Assembly: GCF_000714435.1 (NCBI RefSeq) | Contig: NZ_JJMW01000048.1 | Location: forward strand, 1-62,228 | DNA length: 62,228 nucleotides | DNA from: Exiguobacterium alkaliphilum 12/1 | Lineage (GTDB): Bacteria > Bacillota > Bacilli > Exiguobacteriales > Exiguobacteriaceae | Direction of reading: 5' to 3' | Shown: piece by piece, positions 50,454-58,735 of the stretch | Numbering within the stretch: position 1 is the first letter of the stretch | How the letters are laid out: each line of letters begins with the position of its first letter | Translations under genes and position numbers: made by a program | The notes under the pieces: generated by a model | The model's database searches: none | The model's input: only the letters and a program-made list of their open reading frames with translations | What the model was told of the DNA's origin: nothing

Positions 50454-50897
50454 TCAGCTTAAGAGTTTCTCCGCAGCATGACGCAACGGGTTCGTATCAC
50501 TCAGCCGTTGAAGACGGGTTGGCGCACCACCGCTGGTGACAAATAGACTTGGTGACGCAATGGTCCAATTTACCCGTCGGCAGTGTTGAATATCCCAGCT
50601 ATGAGTAGTAACTTGACTAAAAATAGCTTCATAGCGATATGGTCCCGTGACCTCCCCCCACCGCTTTGATCTCCCATTGTTGTGTATGTAGATTAACAAG
50701 GCGTTTCAAAACAAGAACATCACCTATTTGAACTTCAGATGCAAACTTTTTAATGAGGTGTCCGTCAAGCAACTGGTCGTATTCTCAAAATATTCACCCA
50801 AACGGGCAGGACCAATCAGCGCAACATTTAACTTTAAAAATAACTCTTCTAAATTGACCTCTCCATTCCCTGCTGCGATTTGCCAATATGTTTTCAT
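50454..50897 (-). pseudogene. EVE-like N-terminal domain protein with two compensating frameshifts
   Basis: Reading MKTYWQIAAGNGEVNLEELF from a well-placed ATG (AGGAGG five bases upstream), the frame shifts near 50770. It would continue as YDQLLDGHLIKKFASEVQIG and GDVLVLKR in a second frame, then shift again at a run of six G residues near 50653-50658 and continue as EVTGPYRYEAIFSQ to a stop. Together this gives one protein of about 148 residues resembling the EVE/PUA-like module found at the N-terminus of some restriction and HNH proteins (start YWQIAAGNG, then GDVLVLKR and AVGEVTGPY). The two shifts cancel, so either the gene is decayed or both are sequencing errors. No nuclease domain follows. 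Confidence 0.6.
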
Positions 50898-50926
50898 CGG
50901 GTCCTCCTTAGTTGTTTTTACTCCAG

Positions 50927-51220
50927 TCAAGCTTTCCGATTTTGCTGTAAGGATTGCCACGATTTATCAAATTCATATAGCTCTTCCGTCTTAAATTCTT
51001 TTCGCAGTTGGCGAATCCGATGTCTCTCTGCGTGAACTTGGCTAACCTCTACTCCTTTCTTCGCTCCTTCGATAAGAGCCACGAGCACAAATAGTGGCAC
51101 TAGCACATACAAGGCCTTGAAATAAAAATATCCTACGATTCCAAGGATGATTGCGGATCCAAATGCCATTTTAAAAAATTCTAAGAAGAACCCAATGAAA
51201 AATCCAAACATTCTACTCAA
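50927..51220 (-). CDS. Small membrane protein of the AT-rich cassette
   Basis: Protein of 97 residues with two hydrophobic helices (about 4-30 and 33-52) and a charged helical tail (HAERHRIRQLRKEFKTEELYEF). The TTG start at 51220 was chosen because AGGAGG lies eight bases before it; the ATG nine bases later is too far away. It lies four bases after the coiled-coil gene. It is not recognised. Its partners in the cassette suggest a membrane component. Confidence 0.68.
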   Translation of the reverse strand: MSRMFGFFIGFFLEFFKMAFGSAIILGIVGYFYFKALYVLVPLFVLVALIEGAKKGVEVSQVHAERHRIRQLRKEFKTEELYEFDKSWQSLQQNRKA

Positions 51221-51224
51221 TTGT

Positions 51225-51722
51225 TCAACCTCCTAACGCTACATATAAATCATTTTCTTCAATTGCAATCATTCGTTTTATTTCATATGGATACTTTTCT
51301 TGGATATAGACCTTTACCAGACCCTTTTCTTCGAGACTAACATCTTTGCCATGAAACAATCGGTTCAAAATATTGTACATTAGCTCTTGTGGTGAATTTG
51401 TTTTAATCATTCCGTCAACGTGTAATCGGACGAGTTGTAAATACTCCTTCAAAGCGTACTGAAAAATAATAATACCTCGCGTTCGTTTCGATAACGCGGC
51501 ACGTTTCATAAAAAAGATTGCATTTAAACTTTGATTTTCAACTTTTAATTCTTTGATGACGTTGTTCTGACGAGCAATCATTTCTTGATGTATCTTAAGT
51601 TCCTTCTCCAATTTCATGATTATTTGCTTTAATTCATCAACTTCCCCTTGTCTAGAAAATCGTCCTATTCCAAAAGACGCACCAGCCAACAATGCTCCAG
51701 CACCTAATAAGAAAAATGGCAT
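51225..51722 (-). CDS. Membrane-anchored coiled-coil protein of the AT-rich cassette
   Basis: Protein of 165 residues with an N-terminal glycine-rich hydrophobic segment (about 2-20, FFLLGAGALLAGASFGIG), a coiled coil (about 27-68) and a helical C-terminal region (about 75-160). No catalytic residues are apparent. Its GAGGAG site overlaps the end of the HNH gene, indicating coupled translation. It could tether or gate the nuclease at the membrane; this is inference from layout. Confidence 0.7.
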   Translation of the reverse strand: MPFFLLGAGALLAGASFGIGRFSRQGEVDELKQIIMKLEKELKIHQEMIARQNNVIKELKVENQSLNAIFFMKRAALSKRTRGIIIFQYALKEYLQLVRLHVDGMIKTNSPQELMYNILNRLFHGKDVSLEEKGLVKVYIQEKYPYEIKRMIAIEENDLYVALGG

Positions 51723-51728
51723 TTCGAC

Positions 51729-53252
51729 TCACTCCTCAAAAAAATCTATTGTACTTTCAATTGCTAGATTCGTCCGAGTCATTCTACTTAAAATATCATC
51801 TGTTTGACTTACTGATAAATCCATTGCGATCGAATCGAATTCAGTCTGAAGCCGCATCCGATTATGAATTAATTCAGCAGAATTGGCCATCAATTCCGAA
51901 GTAGAAGGGAGCATAGACCATACCTGATCAATCATATACATAATGGTGGCTAATGCAATCCCTGTCAAAACTCCTACCATTGTGGACGAAATTAATGGTA
52001 GAAATGGTAGAGCAAGTCCCCTCAACATATTTTCAAAAACTTCTTCAAACGCTATTCCACCTGCTACAACAAGCCCCGTAATCAATAATTTTGTCACTTC
52101 ACGATAAAGCATCGATTGGGATAAGTTCTGTGGATTCGTGAATAGTACTCGAAACGCCCGGACGATTGACAAGAATCCTTCACGAATGATGCGTACAACT
52201 CGTTTTTTCGTTGTAATAAATGTATTGATGACTGTTGTCAATATGGAACTCATGAAGCCACTCAAGATACCTTCCCCAAAAATCTTTGTAGCCGCTCTTA
52301 ATAGACCACTTAGTTGTTTTTGTGTATTCTTAATCACACGTTCAGCCATTTTGTTCAGTTCAGTCAGCATTATTCCATCAGAACGATACGTTTTCAACTG
52401 TTTAGCATACTGCTTCATCTCTTTAAACAGTTCACTTATGAGCGTGTGGAGAACCATACCAATCGCTTCTCGAGCTCCGAGCCGGAGTCCGTCTTCAACG
52501 CCCGCTTGCAAACTTCGAGAGGTATATCCTTTCATCGTTTCAATTCTAGAGATTTGATGATCGTCGTAAGCTACGTTTGCTTGGTCAGCGATTTGTCGCG
52601 CTCGTTTCTCATCAATGGCGAACCGGACATCGTTTGTATCTTCTTGTCCACCGACTCGATGATTTCTGAAATCATCGAGTCGCAAATCTCCTTTCGACTT
52701 ATTTAATGTTTCATCTGTTACCACTAAATTTCTAGTATCACTTGAAAAAGCTTTTTTACGATTGTCATCCAATAGAAATCCACCATTTTTATGGAACGAA
52801 TTTAATGGAACAACATGATCCACGTTGGCGCGGTCTATTGATTTACCCGTGTACGAATCGACTTGCTTTCCTTTTCTTTTTTCATTTTGGTGAAGGACAA
52901 TTTTTTTTGAGGAATCGTAACCATATTTTGATCTTTCAAATTTATCTTCCTCTCGCGCGTAAATACCTTGTCTTGCGTTATGTTTTGTTGTCACATCACC
53001 ACCATCTTGGTTTTGATGAAAGAACGGAGCCAAGCCAAATGTTTGAATAATGGTACGTGAGACAACTTGTCCATACTCTCCAATTAAATCGTCAAACATA
53101 CTATTCTTTTCTTGCTCTGATTTTGCATGCAAATCGAAAATCGTCTTTTCGTATTCTTTGATATCTAATTCATGCTGTTCATAGCAAATGTCAAATCGCT
53201 CTCTAAAGTATTGGAATAGCATTTCTTCATCTGTGCGGAACGAGTGACTCAA
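51729..53252 (-). CDS. HNH endonuclease-like protein with C-terminal membrane helices
   Basis: Protein of 507 residues. After a helical N-terminus there is an HNH/McrA-type nuclease core (about 130-190): YTGKSIDRANVDHVVPLNSF, RNLVVTDETLNKSKGD, with the Asp-His pair at about 145-146, an Asn near 175 and the Asn-Lys pair near 184-185. The rest is helical, with two Gly-rich hydrophobic zones (about 328-366 and 393-450) that could span or insert into a membrane. This fusion is unusual for HNH enzymes. A TTG start at 53252 follows AAGGAGGGG. It heads the AT-rich operon; the composition and the flanking galM copies mark it as acquired. A role as defence effector is a hypothesis. Confidence 0.78.
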   Translation of the reverse strand: MSHSFRTDEEMLFQYFRERFDICYEQHELDIKEYEKTIFDLHAKSEQEKNSMFDDLIGEYGQVVSRTIIQTFGLAPFFHQNQDGGDVTTKHNARQGIYAREEDKFERSKYGYDSSKKIVLHQNEKRKGKQVDSYTGKSIDRANVDHVVPLNSFHKNGGFLLDDNRKKAFSSDTRNLVVTDETLNKSKGDLRLDDFRNHRVGGQEDTNDVRFAIDEKRARQIADQANVAYDDHQISRIETMKGYTSRSLQAGVEDGLRLGAREAIGMVLHTLISELFKEMKQYAKQLKTYRSDGIMLTELNKMAERVIKNTQKQLSGLLRAATKIFGEGILSGFMSSILTTVINTFITTKKRVVRIIREGFLSIVRAFRVLFTNPQNLSQSMLYREVTKLLITGLVVAGGIAFEEVFENMLRGLALPFLPLISSTMVGVLTGIALATIMYMIDQVWSMLPSTSELMANSAELIHNRMRLQTEFDSIAMDLSVSQTDDILSRMTRTNLAIESTIDFFEE

Positions 53253-53655
53253 GATGACCCCTCCTTAAAAACTTACGGAACTGTGCCCGATTTATTGATT
53301 AAATCTATGATTTTAGTGTATCAATCCCATTTCAAATAGCGGATGATTCTTTCGTAATGAAGGGAATACATTTTTTAGAATCACCGATTACCGTTCGACA
53401 ATATATGACATGTTATTGAATTTTATGAACATTTTCTACGCCCTCCAACCTCCGCTTCTATCGATTATGTCCTTCTATACCTTCTCAATACACGTAGCAT
53501 CTGAAACCACAATATTCAATGGGCTAACGCTTATAAGAGAATAAATCGCCAGCCCCATTCATAATGAATCCGTCCTAGCAAGAGCAACTTTCTTCTCACC
53601 CACTTTCCATGGTCACGTTGTCGTTTCTCAAAAGTTTCACGACTAAGTGCATAGG
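53253..53655. other. AT-rich region upstream of the HNH cassette
   Basis: About 400 bases without a supported gene. It should hold the cassette promoter; TTGATA and TAATCA at 17-base spacing on the minus strand (near 53300) are a weak candidate. One minus-strand frame near 53531-53716 runs into galM and has no ribosome binding site, so it was not called. Confidence 0.5.
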
Positions 53656-53699
53656 AAAAAGACCATCGAACTTGTCCATGACAAGTCCGATGGTCTTTT
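53656..53699. terminator. Terminator of intact galM
   Basis: GACCATCGAACTTGTC and GACAAGTCCGATGGTC form a 16-base stem with one mismatch, with A and T runs outside. It is homologous to the hairpin at 50212. Confidence 0.88.
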
Positions 53700-53702
53700 G
53701 TT

Positions 53703-54665
53703 TCATTCCACCCCAAACCGATAAACCGTCCTCGAGTAATACAACTCCCCCGGATTCAGCTCAATCGACGTCGCCACATCCGGATGGTTCGGCGCGTCCG
53801 GGAACGCTTGGGCCTCCAGGCAAATCGCGCTATGCTTTTGCCGTCCTTCGAGCGTCACCGGCGTCTCTTCACTTAAGAAGTTCGCCGTATAGACGACCAT
53901 GACCGGCTGGTTCGTCTCGACGTCCATGATGCGTCCACTCACCGGGTCGTGCAAACGGGTCGTCCCTTCCTTCAAGAGAAACGGATGATCCAGTCCACCC
54001 GCCTTCACGATCGCCTCGTCCTCGGACGTAATCGCCGCACCGACCGGTCTCCCGTCACGGAAGTCGAACGGCGTATCCGACACGTCAAGCAACTCCCCCG
54101 TCGGTAGCGACTCGTCATCGAGCCGTGCCACGTGATCGGACGGCAGCGTCAGCACGTGGTCGTGCACCGTCGGCCGTCCGCCGAGGTTGAAATAGTTGTG
54201 GTGGTTCAAGTTGACCCACGTCCGTTCGTCCGTGTCGGCCGTCATCGTGACGACGAGCGCATCGTCGTCCGTCAGTTCATACATGACTTTGAAGCGAACA
54301 TTTCCAGGGTACCCTTCCTCCCCGTCCGGACTGAGGTACGTGAAGACGATCGCTTGTCCGTCGACGTCCATGTCCCAGTGCCGGGCCGTGATGCCTTCCT
54401 CGCCGCCGTGGATGTGGTGCGGGGCCTCGCTCGGGGTCAAGGCCACCCCATCGATCTCGGCGTTGCGGATCCGGCCGGCGATGCGCCCGACGACCGCCCC
54501 GACGTAAATCGGGTTCTCTAAGTATTGTTCCGGGTCACCGTACTTCAAGATGACGGACTCATAGTTCCCGTCCCGGTCCGGCGCCGTCAACTCGGTCATG
54601 GCGCAGCCATAATCGATGGCCGACAGGCGCATGCCGTTTGCGTTTTCAATCGTTGCTTGTTTCAC
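53703..54665 (-). CDS. galM: Aldose 1-epimerase (galactose mutarotase)
   Basis: Cytosolic mutarotase of 320 residues interconverting alpha and beta anomers of aldoses. The catalytic His residues are in PHHIHGGEEG (about 80-89) and VNLNHHNYFNLGG, and the catalytic Glu lies in the C-terminal ICLEAQAFPDAPNHP. The GTG start follows AGGTGA. It lies 58 bases after a sugar epimerase gene and is probably in one operon with it. Its last 46 codons and terminator are duplicated in diverged form at 50.2 kb; the segment right of 53842 and the segment left of it may have different origins. Confidence 0.92.
   Translation of the reverse strand: MKQATIENANGMRLSAIDYGCAMTELTAPDRDGNYESVILKYGDPEQYLENPIYVGAVVGRIAGRIRNAEIDGVALTPSEAPHHIHGGEEGITARHWDMDVDGQAIVFTYLSPDGEEGYPGNVRFKVMYELTDDDALVVTMTADTDERTWVNLNHHNYFNLGGRPTVHDHVLTLPSDHVARLDDESLPTGELLDVSDTPFDFRDGRPVGAAITSEDEAIVKAGGLDHPFLLKEGTTRLHDPVSGRIMDVETNQPVMVVYTANFLSEETPVTLEGRQKHSAICLEAQAFPDAPNHPDVATSIELNPGELYYSRTVYRFGVE
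53831..53842. other. Putative att-like junction, right
   Basis: TATGCTTTTGCC, identical to 50373-50384. If a cassette had inserted here, it would span about 3.46 kb (50385-53842) and carry a replacement galM 3' end, leaving the original end at 50.2 kb. Confidence 0.4.
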
Positions 54666-54723
54666 TCGCTCACCTACTTCGACTAGTTTATCTGTTCATT
54701 CCCGTTGAAGTAGTGTCTTACTC

Positions 54724-55587
54724 TTATTCTTGTCGTTCCGTCGCAACGACACTATCAAAAAAGTCCCTCACATGATAATCATGCGGATACATCGACAACT
54801 CCTTCGCATAAGCGAAGTCGCCGAACAGCTTGTTCATCGTCACGTTCTTGTCAACGAGCGTGCCGATGACCCCGTTGAAGAGCCCCGTCGTCCGGACGTG
54901 GTTGCCGTGGACCGCGCCGATCGTCTTGACGAGCTCGGACGTACAGACGTAGTCGGCGTTTTGCGGATGGAACGTGCCGTGGTCTTCATGGAGGATGAGG
55001 AGCGCCAAGAACTCCGACAGGTTGTCGACGTGGATCATGCTGCGGCGGTTCGGATAGTCCGGGAAGATTGGCACCTTTCGCGCGAGCCCGGCGAGTTTGA
55101 TGTAGTTCCCTTTCGAGCCGTTCCCGTAAATCATCGGCGGACGGACGTTCGCGACGCGGAACGATTCGTCCGCGAGCGCCTCGAGCTTCTTCTCGGCCTG
55201 GAGCTTACTGTTGCCGTAGAAGTTCGTCGGCTTCGGTTCCGTGTCTGTCGTGATCATCTGCGCGTTCGAGGCGTCCCCGTAGACGATCATGCTGCTGAGG
55301 AATAGAAATTGGCTTACCCCGTCCTGCTTCGCCTTCACCGCAACCTCGGCCGTCAAATCGGTGTTCACTTCGTAATACAGGTCCTCCATACTCTTGTCTG
55401 TCGAGACGTGGGCAATCCCGGCCGCATGGAGGATCGCGTCATACCCCTCGAACGACTTCTCTTTCCATTCCCCTTTCTTCATCCCGACCGTATTGACTTG
55501 AATGTCGTCCGCATATTTTGCCTCAATCCACTGTTTGAACGCATTGCCGACGTAACTGCTCGCGCCGGTGATCAACACTCGTTTCAT
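54724..55587 (-). CDS. NAD-dependent sugar epimerase/dehydratase family protein
   Basis: SDR protein of 287 residues with VLITGASSYVGNAF, ILHAAGIAHVS, FLSSMIVYGDAS, the active-site pair NFYGNSKLQAEKKL (Tyr-x-x-x-Lys) and NVRPPMIYGNGSKGN. Similar proteins act as UDP-hexose 4-epimerases or 4-keto-reductases (WbiI/GalE-like) in polysaccharide loci. It is shorter than GalE (about 330), so a reductase role is possible. AGGAGG precedes the ATG. It is probably co-transcribed with galM, suggesting galactose or Gal-type sugar metabolism. Confidence 0.85.
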   Translation of the reverse strand: MKRVLITGASSYVGNAFKQWIEAKYADDIQVNTVGMKKGEWKEKSFEGYDAILHAAGIAHVSTDKSMEDLYYEVNTDLTAEVAVKAKQDGVSQFLFLSSMIVYGDASNAQMITTDTEPKPTNFYGNSKLQAEKKLEALADESFRVANVRPPMIYGNGSKGNYIKLAGLARKVPIFPDYPNRRSMIHVDNLSEFLALLILHEDHGTFHPQNADYVCTSELVKTIGAVHGNHVRTTGLFNGVIGTLVDKNVTMNKLFGDFAYAKELSMYPHDYHVRDFFDSVVATERQE

Positions 55588-55943
55588 CTGTCGCCCTCCT
55601 CATAAAAAAGAACAACCGTCCCAGCCGAAGCGTGAAGCAGTTGTCTCTCGATGTGTTTATTTTACCATATGCCGACATTCGATATCATACCGATCGCAAG
55701 TAGAGCCACATCTCGCCACTCCCCCATGGTCACATCCCCTTGCCTCTTCGAATATTCATCGATATCCGAGATGGGACAGCGCCCTTATCGCACATAAGCC
55801 CGGGGCTTGTTTGAGATATCGGCTTACAATTGATAGATGGAGCCGAGAGGCGTACGTACAGCAACACCCAATCCACGAATATCGATGACTATACTCGAAT
55901 TAACCTAGGAAAATCAACAGAGCGCTCGGAAAAGAATCCATCC
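55588..55943. other. Divergent intergenic region with an inverted repeat
   Basis: This 356-base region separates the epimerase gene from the sigma-like gene. It contains TCATCGATATCCG (55756-55768) and its near reverse complement CGAATATCGATGA (55876-55888, one mismatch), and the palindrome AGCCCGGGGCT. These may be binding sites for the recombinase or sigma-like product. No gene is supported. Confidence 0.4.
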
Positions 55944-56396
55944 ATGAACCAGCTTGATGACCAAATCGTAGAATGGGAGCCGATGATCCATTACGTCATC
56001 CGGCATCTCCACATCCATCCGAACGAACAAGAGGACTGCGCCCAAATCGCGCGCATCGCGCTATGGGAGGCATTGAACCGGGGCTGTACGTTATCGAAGA
56101 CGTATTGCTTCCAACGGATACGGGGCGCCATCCTCAACCACCAACAGAAGAACGCCCGACACTTGAAGCACGAAGTCGCGGCCGAGCGTATCCCGGAACA
56201 GTGCATGACGTCCGAGCGCCATCTGTTCGACTGGCTCGACGAACAACGGGTGTTGCTGTCACCACGCCATTTCGAGCTCCTCTGCCACTTGATTGACGGG
56301 ACCGAACAGACGCTGCCATATTCCGCGAGCCGGTTGCGGGCATATAAGGCCGACGTCCAACGGGAACTGCGAGCGGCAATAACCTTGAAGGAGTGA
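55944..56396 (+). CDS. Sigma-70 region 2-like protein
   Basis: Protein of 150 residues. The N-terminal half resembles sigma region 2: WEPMIHYVIRHLHIHPNEQEDCAQIARIALWEAL, given here as WEPMIHYVIRHL and QEDCAQIARIALWEAL. The C-terminal half (about 95-145) has LSPRHFELLCHLIDG, reminiscent of region 4, but a clear helix-turn-helix is not evident. It could be a small alternative sigma factor or a relic used for DNA binding. The ATG at 55944 has only a weak site (GGAAAAG). It is followed after five bases by a tyrosine recombinase gene, so the two are co-transcribed. Confidence 0.65.
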   Translation: MNQLDDQIVEWEPMIHYVIRHLHIHPNEQEDCAQIARIALWEALNRGCTLSKTYCFQRIRGAILNHQQKNARHLKHEVAAERIPEQCMTSERHLFDWLDEQRVLLSPRHFELLCHLIDGTEQTLPYSASRLRAYKADVQRELRAAITLKE

Positions 56397-56401
56397 TTGT
56401 G

Positions 56402-57274
56402 ATGAAACGTGTGTTACTGAACGATGCGATCGACCTGTACTTAGAAGACTTGAAAGAACGGAAGGAGTCCCCGGAGACGACGCTGAAAAGCAAACGCAAC
56501 ACGCTACGGAGCTTCGCCGAGTATGCGACCGAACGGGGCGCCGTCTACATCCAGGACATCACCGAGATGGGCTACGCGGTCCCGTACAAGAAGCACTTGA
56601 GCGGGAAAGCCGACAACACAGTCCGGTCGTATATCATGCGTGTCCGTGGGCTGTTCACGTTCGCCGTCGAGCAGCGCTGGATGGAGCAGAACCCGTTCAG
56701 CCGAATCATCACGCGGGAAGGCGTCACCGAACCGCCGACGATCATCAGCCGCGACCAATTGGATGTCGTATTGTATCACGCCAAAAACTATACGCTCTAT
56801 ACGATCTACCTCGTCGGGGGCGATGCCGGGCTACGCATCAGCGAGATCTTGGACTTGGAGCTCAATCACATCAACTTCGAAGAGCGCTTACTCAGCGTCA
56901 TAAAAGGCAAAGGCGGCAAGACGCGCGTCGTGCCGATGACGCAGCGGCTCACGAAAGAGTTGAAGCGCTACATCGACGTCCGGCGTCCGAAGGCCGGGAA
57001 CTCGAACAAAATCTTCTTGATGCCGACAGGACGCGTCGTCCAGCCGGGCTTCGTGAACAAAGACCTGAAAGAAATCGCAGCCGAACAGTTCGGCCTGCAT
57101 CTGACGAGCCACATGTTGCGTCATAGCTTCGCGACGACGTTGTACGAACAGAAAAAAGACATCGTCGGCGTCGCCGAGCTCCTCGGACACAAGTCGATTA
57201 GCACGACCGAGCGGTATCTTCATGTGTCACGTGAGCGGACACGGCAGCTGATTGAAGGGCTGAATAAGAAATAG
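56402..57274 (+). CDS. Tyrosine recombinase/integrase (XerD-like)
   Basis: Site-specific recombinase of 290 residues with an N-terminal SAM-like core-binding domain (about 1-90) and a C-terminal catalytic domain. Catalytic residues are visible as Arg in GDAGLRISEI, Lys in IKGKGGKTR, His-x-x-Arg in HMLRHSFATT, His in LLGHKSISTT and the nucleophile Tyr in ERYLHVS. The size is similar to XerC/XerD, but the context with a sigma-like gene is not that of the chromosomal dimer-resolution enzymes. The ATG at 56402 follows AAGGAG. It may move an element or invert a local segment, with no att site proven. Composition is like the host's. Confidence 0.88.
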   Translation: MKRVLLNDAIDLYLEDLKERKESPETTLKSKRNTLRSFAEYATERGAVYIQDITEMGYAVPYKKHLSGKADNTVRSYIMRVRGLFTFAVEQRWMEQNPFSRIITREGVTEPPTIISRDQLDVVLYHAKNYTLYTIYLVGGDAGLRISEILDLELNHINFEERLLSVIKGKGGKTRVVPMTQRLTKELKRYIDVRRPKAGNSNKIFLMPTGRVVQPGFVNKDLKEIAAEQFGLHLTSHMLRHSFATTLYEQKKDIVGVAELLGHKSISTTERYLHVSRERTRQLIEGLNKK

Positions 57275-57368
57275 AAGCTTATTAGACATGTATACTCACT
57301 TCTTCATAACTGTTTTTTAATCTATTATCAAAAAGTTAAAAATGCAAAAGGTAGTTAGTCATAATTTC

Positions 57369-57414
57369 AAAAGGCATCCCAGGGGATAATTAATTATTCC
57401 CTGGGATGCCTTTT
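57369..57414. terminator. Long perfect bidirectional terminator
   Basis: AAAAGGCATCCCAGGG and CCCTGGGATGCCTTTT are perfect arms, with an inner palindromic ATAATTAATTAT. It lies between the recombinase gene and the convergent wecC-like gene and overlaps the stop of the latter. Confidence 0.92.
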
Positions 57415-58714
57415 ATCTTGCTGAAATCAATCCAGAGCACATTGAATATAGATTACCAAAATTCACAACCGCAAGGTCGCTGTCATCGGCCTTCACGATG
57501 TTACGTGTGTCAAAGATCATCGGACGGTTCATCGCCGCGTTCAACTCGCTGAAGTCGAGCGCTTTGAACTCGTTGTGGTCAACGAGGACGAGGACGAGGT
57601 CCGCATCTTTGATCGCTTCTTCTTTCGACACGAGGTCGAAGTGTTTCGATGACGAGACTTCGACGTGTGGGTCGTGGACGGCCACGTTCATGCCTTGCTC
57701 GAGCATCAATTCGATGATCTCGACAGCCGGGCTTTCACGCATGTCGTCGACGTTCCCTTTGTACGTCACGCCGAATGCGGCGATTTTTGCCTCGGGCTGG
57801 TCTGAAACGAGCTTCTGCACGTTCTCGACGACATAAGCCGGCATCGAGACGTTCGTGTCGCGTGAGAGCTTGATGATTTTCGCAAGCTCAGGCTGTTTCG
57901 CCACGATGAAGTACGGGTCGACCGCCAAGCAATGTCCACCGACACCAGGGCCTGGGCTGTGAAGGTTGACGCGCGGGTGCTTGTTCGCCATCTCGATGAC
58001 GTCAAGGACGTTGATGTCGAGAGCGTTACACACTTTTGCGAGTTCGTTCGCGAGGGCGATGTTCACATCGCGGAACGTGTTCTCCATGAGTTTCGACATT
58101 TCAGCCGTCTTCGCGTCCGTCTTGATGATTTCCCCTTTTACGAACGTGCCGTATACGTTTGCACCGGCGTCTGCACAAGCGGGCGTGATGCCACCGACGA
58201 TGCGGTTGTTGTGCACGAGCTCATGAAGGATTTGTCCTGGGAGGACACGCTCTGGGCAGTGGACGAGGAAGATGTCCTCACCGACGACGAAGCCTGCTGC
58301 TTCCACGAGCGGCTTGACATGGTCGTCCATCGTACGTGGCTCGATTGTCGACTCGACGATGATGACGTTGCCCTTCTCGACGTATGGAAGGACGCGTTTC
58401 GTCGCTTCGAGTACGTATGTGAGGTCGCATGACTTATGCTCGTCATCGTTGTTCGGTGTCGGGACGGCGATGATGAACGCGTCCGCTTTCTCCGGCTCGA
58501 GCGAGGCGTGGAACTTGCCTTTCGCGACGACGTCTTTGACGACGTCTCCGAGGCCTGGCTCTTCGATGTGGATTTCGCCACGGTTCAATTTATCGACAAC
58601 TGACTGATGAATGTCCACACCGACGACGTCGACGCCGTATTGGGCGAAGACCGCAGACGTTGGGAGTCCAATATATCCTAATCCGATCGTACATACTTTA
58701 ATTAGAATCTCCAC
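57413..58714 (-). CDS. wecC: UDP-N-acetyl-D-mannosaminuronate dehydrogenase family protein
   Basis: NAD-dependent UDP-sugar dehydrogenase of about 430 residues of the WecC type, oxidising UDP-ManNAc or a related UDP-HexNAc to the uronate. Features are VCTIGLGYIGLPTSAVFA, IIAVPTPNNDDEHKSCDL, FLVHCPERVLPGQI, the catalytic Cys in GPGVGGHCLAVDPYF and TYKGNVDDMRESP. It shares only the general fold with the Ugd at 11.3 kb. Start assignment is unusual: a GTG at 58714 has no ribosome binding site, whereas AGGTGGAG lies six bases before an ATT at 58702, which would give IKVCTIGLGY. It is the last gene of the rfb operon but has higher GC than the rfb genes. No partner 2-epimerase (wecB) is adjacent. 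Confidence 0.88.
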   Translation of the reverse strand: MEILIKVCTIGLGYIGLPTSAVFAQYGVDVVGVDIHQSVVDKLNRGEIHIEEPGLGDVVKDVVAKGKFHASLEPEKADAFIIAVPTPNNDDEHKSCDLTYVLEATKRVLPYVEKGNVIIVESTIEPRTMDDHVKPLVEAAGFVVGEDIFLVHCPERVLPGQILHELVHNNRIVGGITPACADAGANVYGTFVKGEIIKTDAKTAEMSKLMENTFRDVNIALANELAKVCNALDINVLDVIEMANKHPRVNLHSPGPGVGGHCLAVDPYFIVAKQPELAKIIKLSRDTNVSMPAYVVENVQKLVSDQPEAKIAAFGVTYKGNVDDMRESPAVEIIELMLEQGMNVAVHDPHVEVSSSKHFDLVSKEEAIKDADLVLVLVDHNEFKALDFSELNAAMNRPMIFDTRNIVKADDSDLAVVNFGNLYSMCSGLISAR

Positions 58715-58735
58715 CTAACTTATTATATTTTTTAT

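Noticed and set aside
53531..53716. Minus-strand ORF of 61 codons upstream of the HNH cassette terminator
   Set aside because: It begins inside the galM end, runs through the terminator and shows no ribosome binding site or recognisable protein.
55944..57274. Recombinase as the integrase that inserted the HNH cassette
   Set aside because: The recombinase lies outside the putative junctions, separated by galM and the epimerase gene, and no copy of the galM junction sequence was seen beside it.
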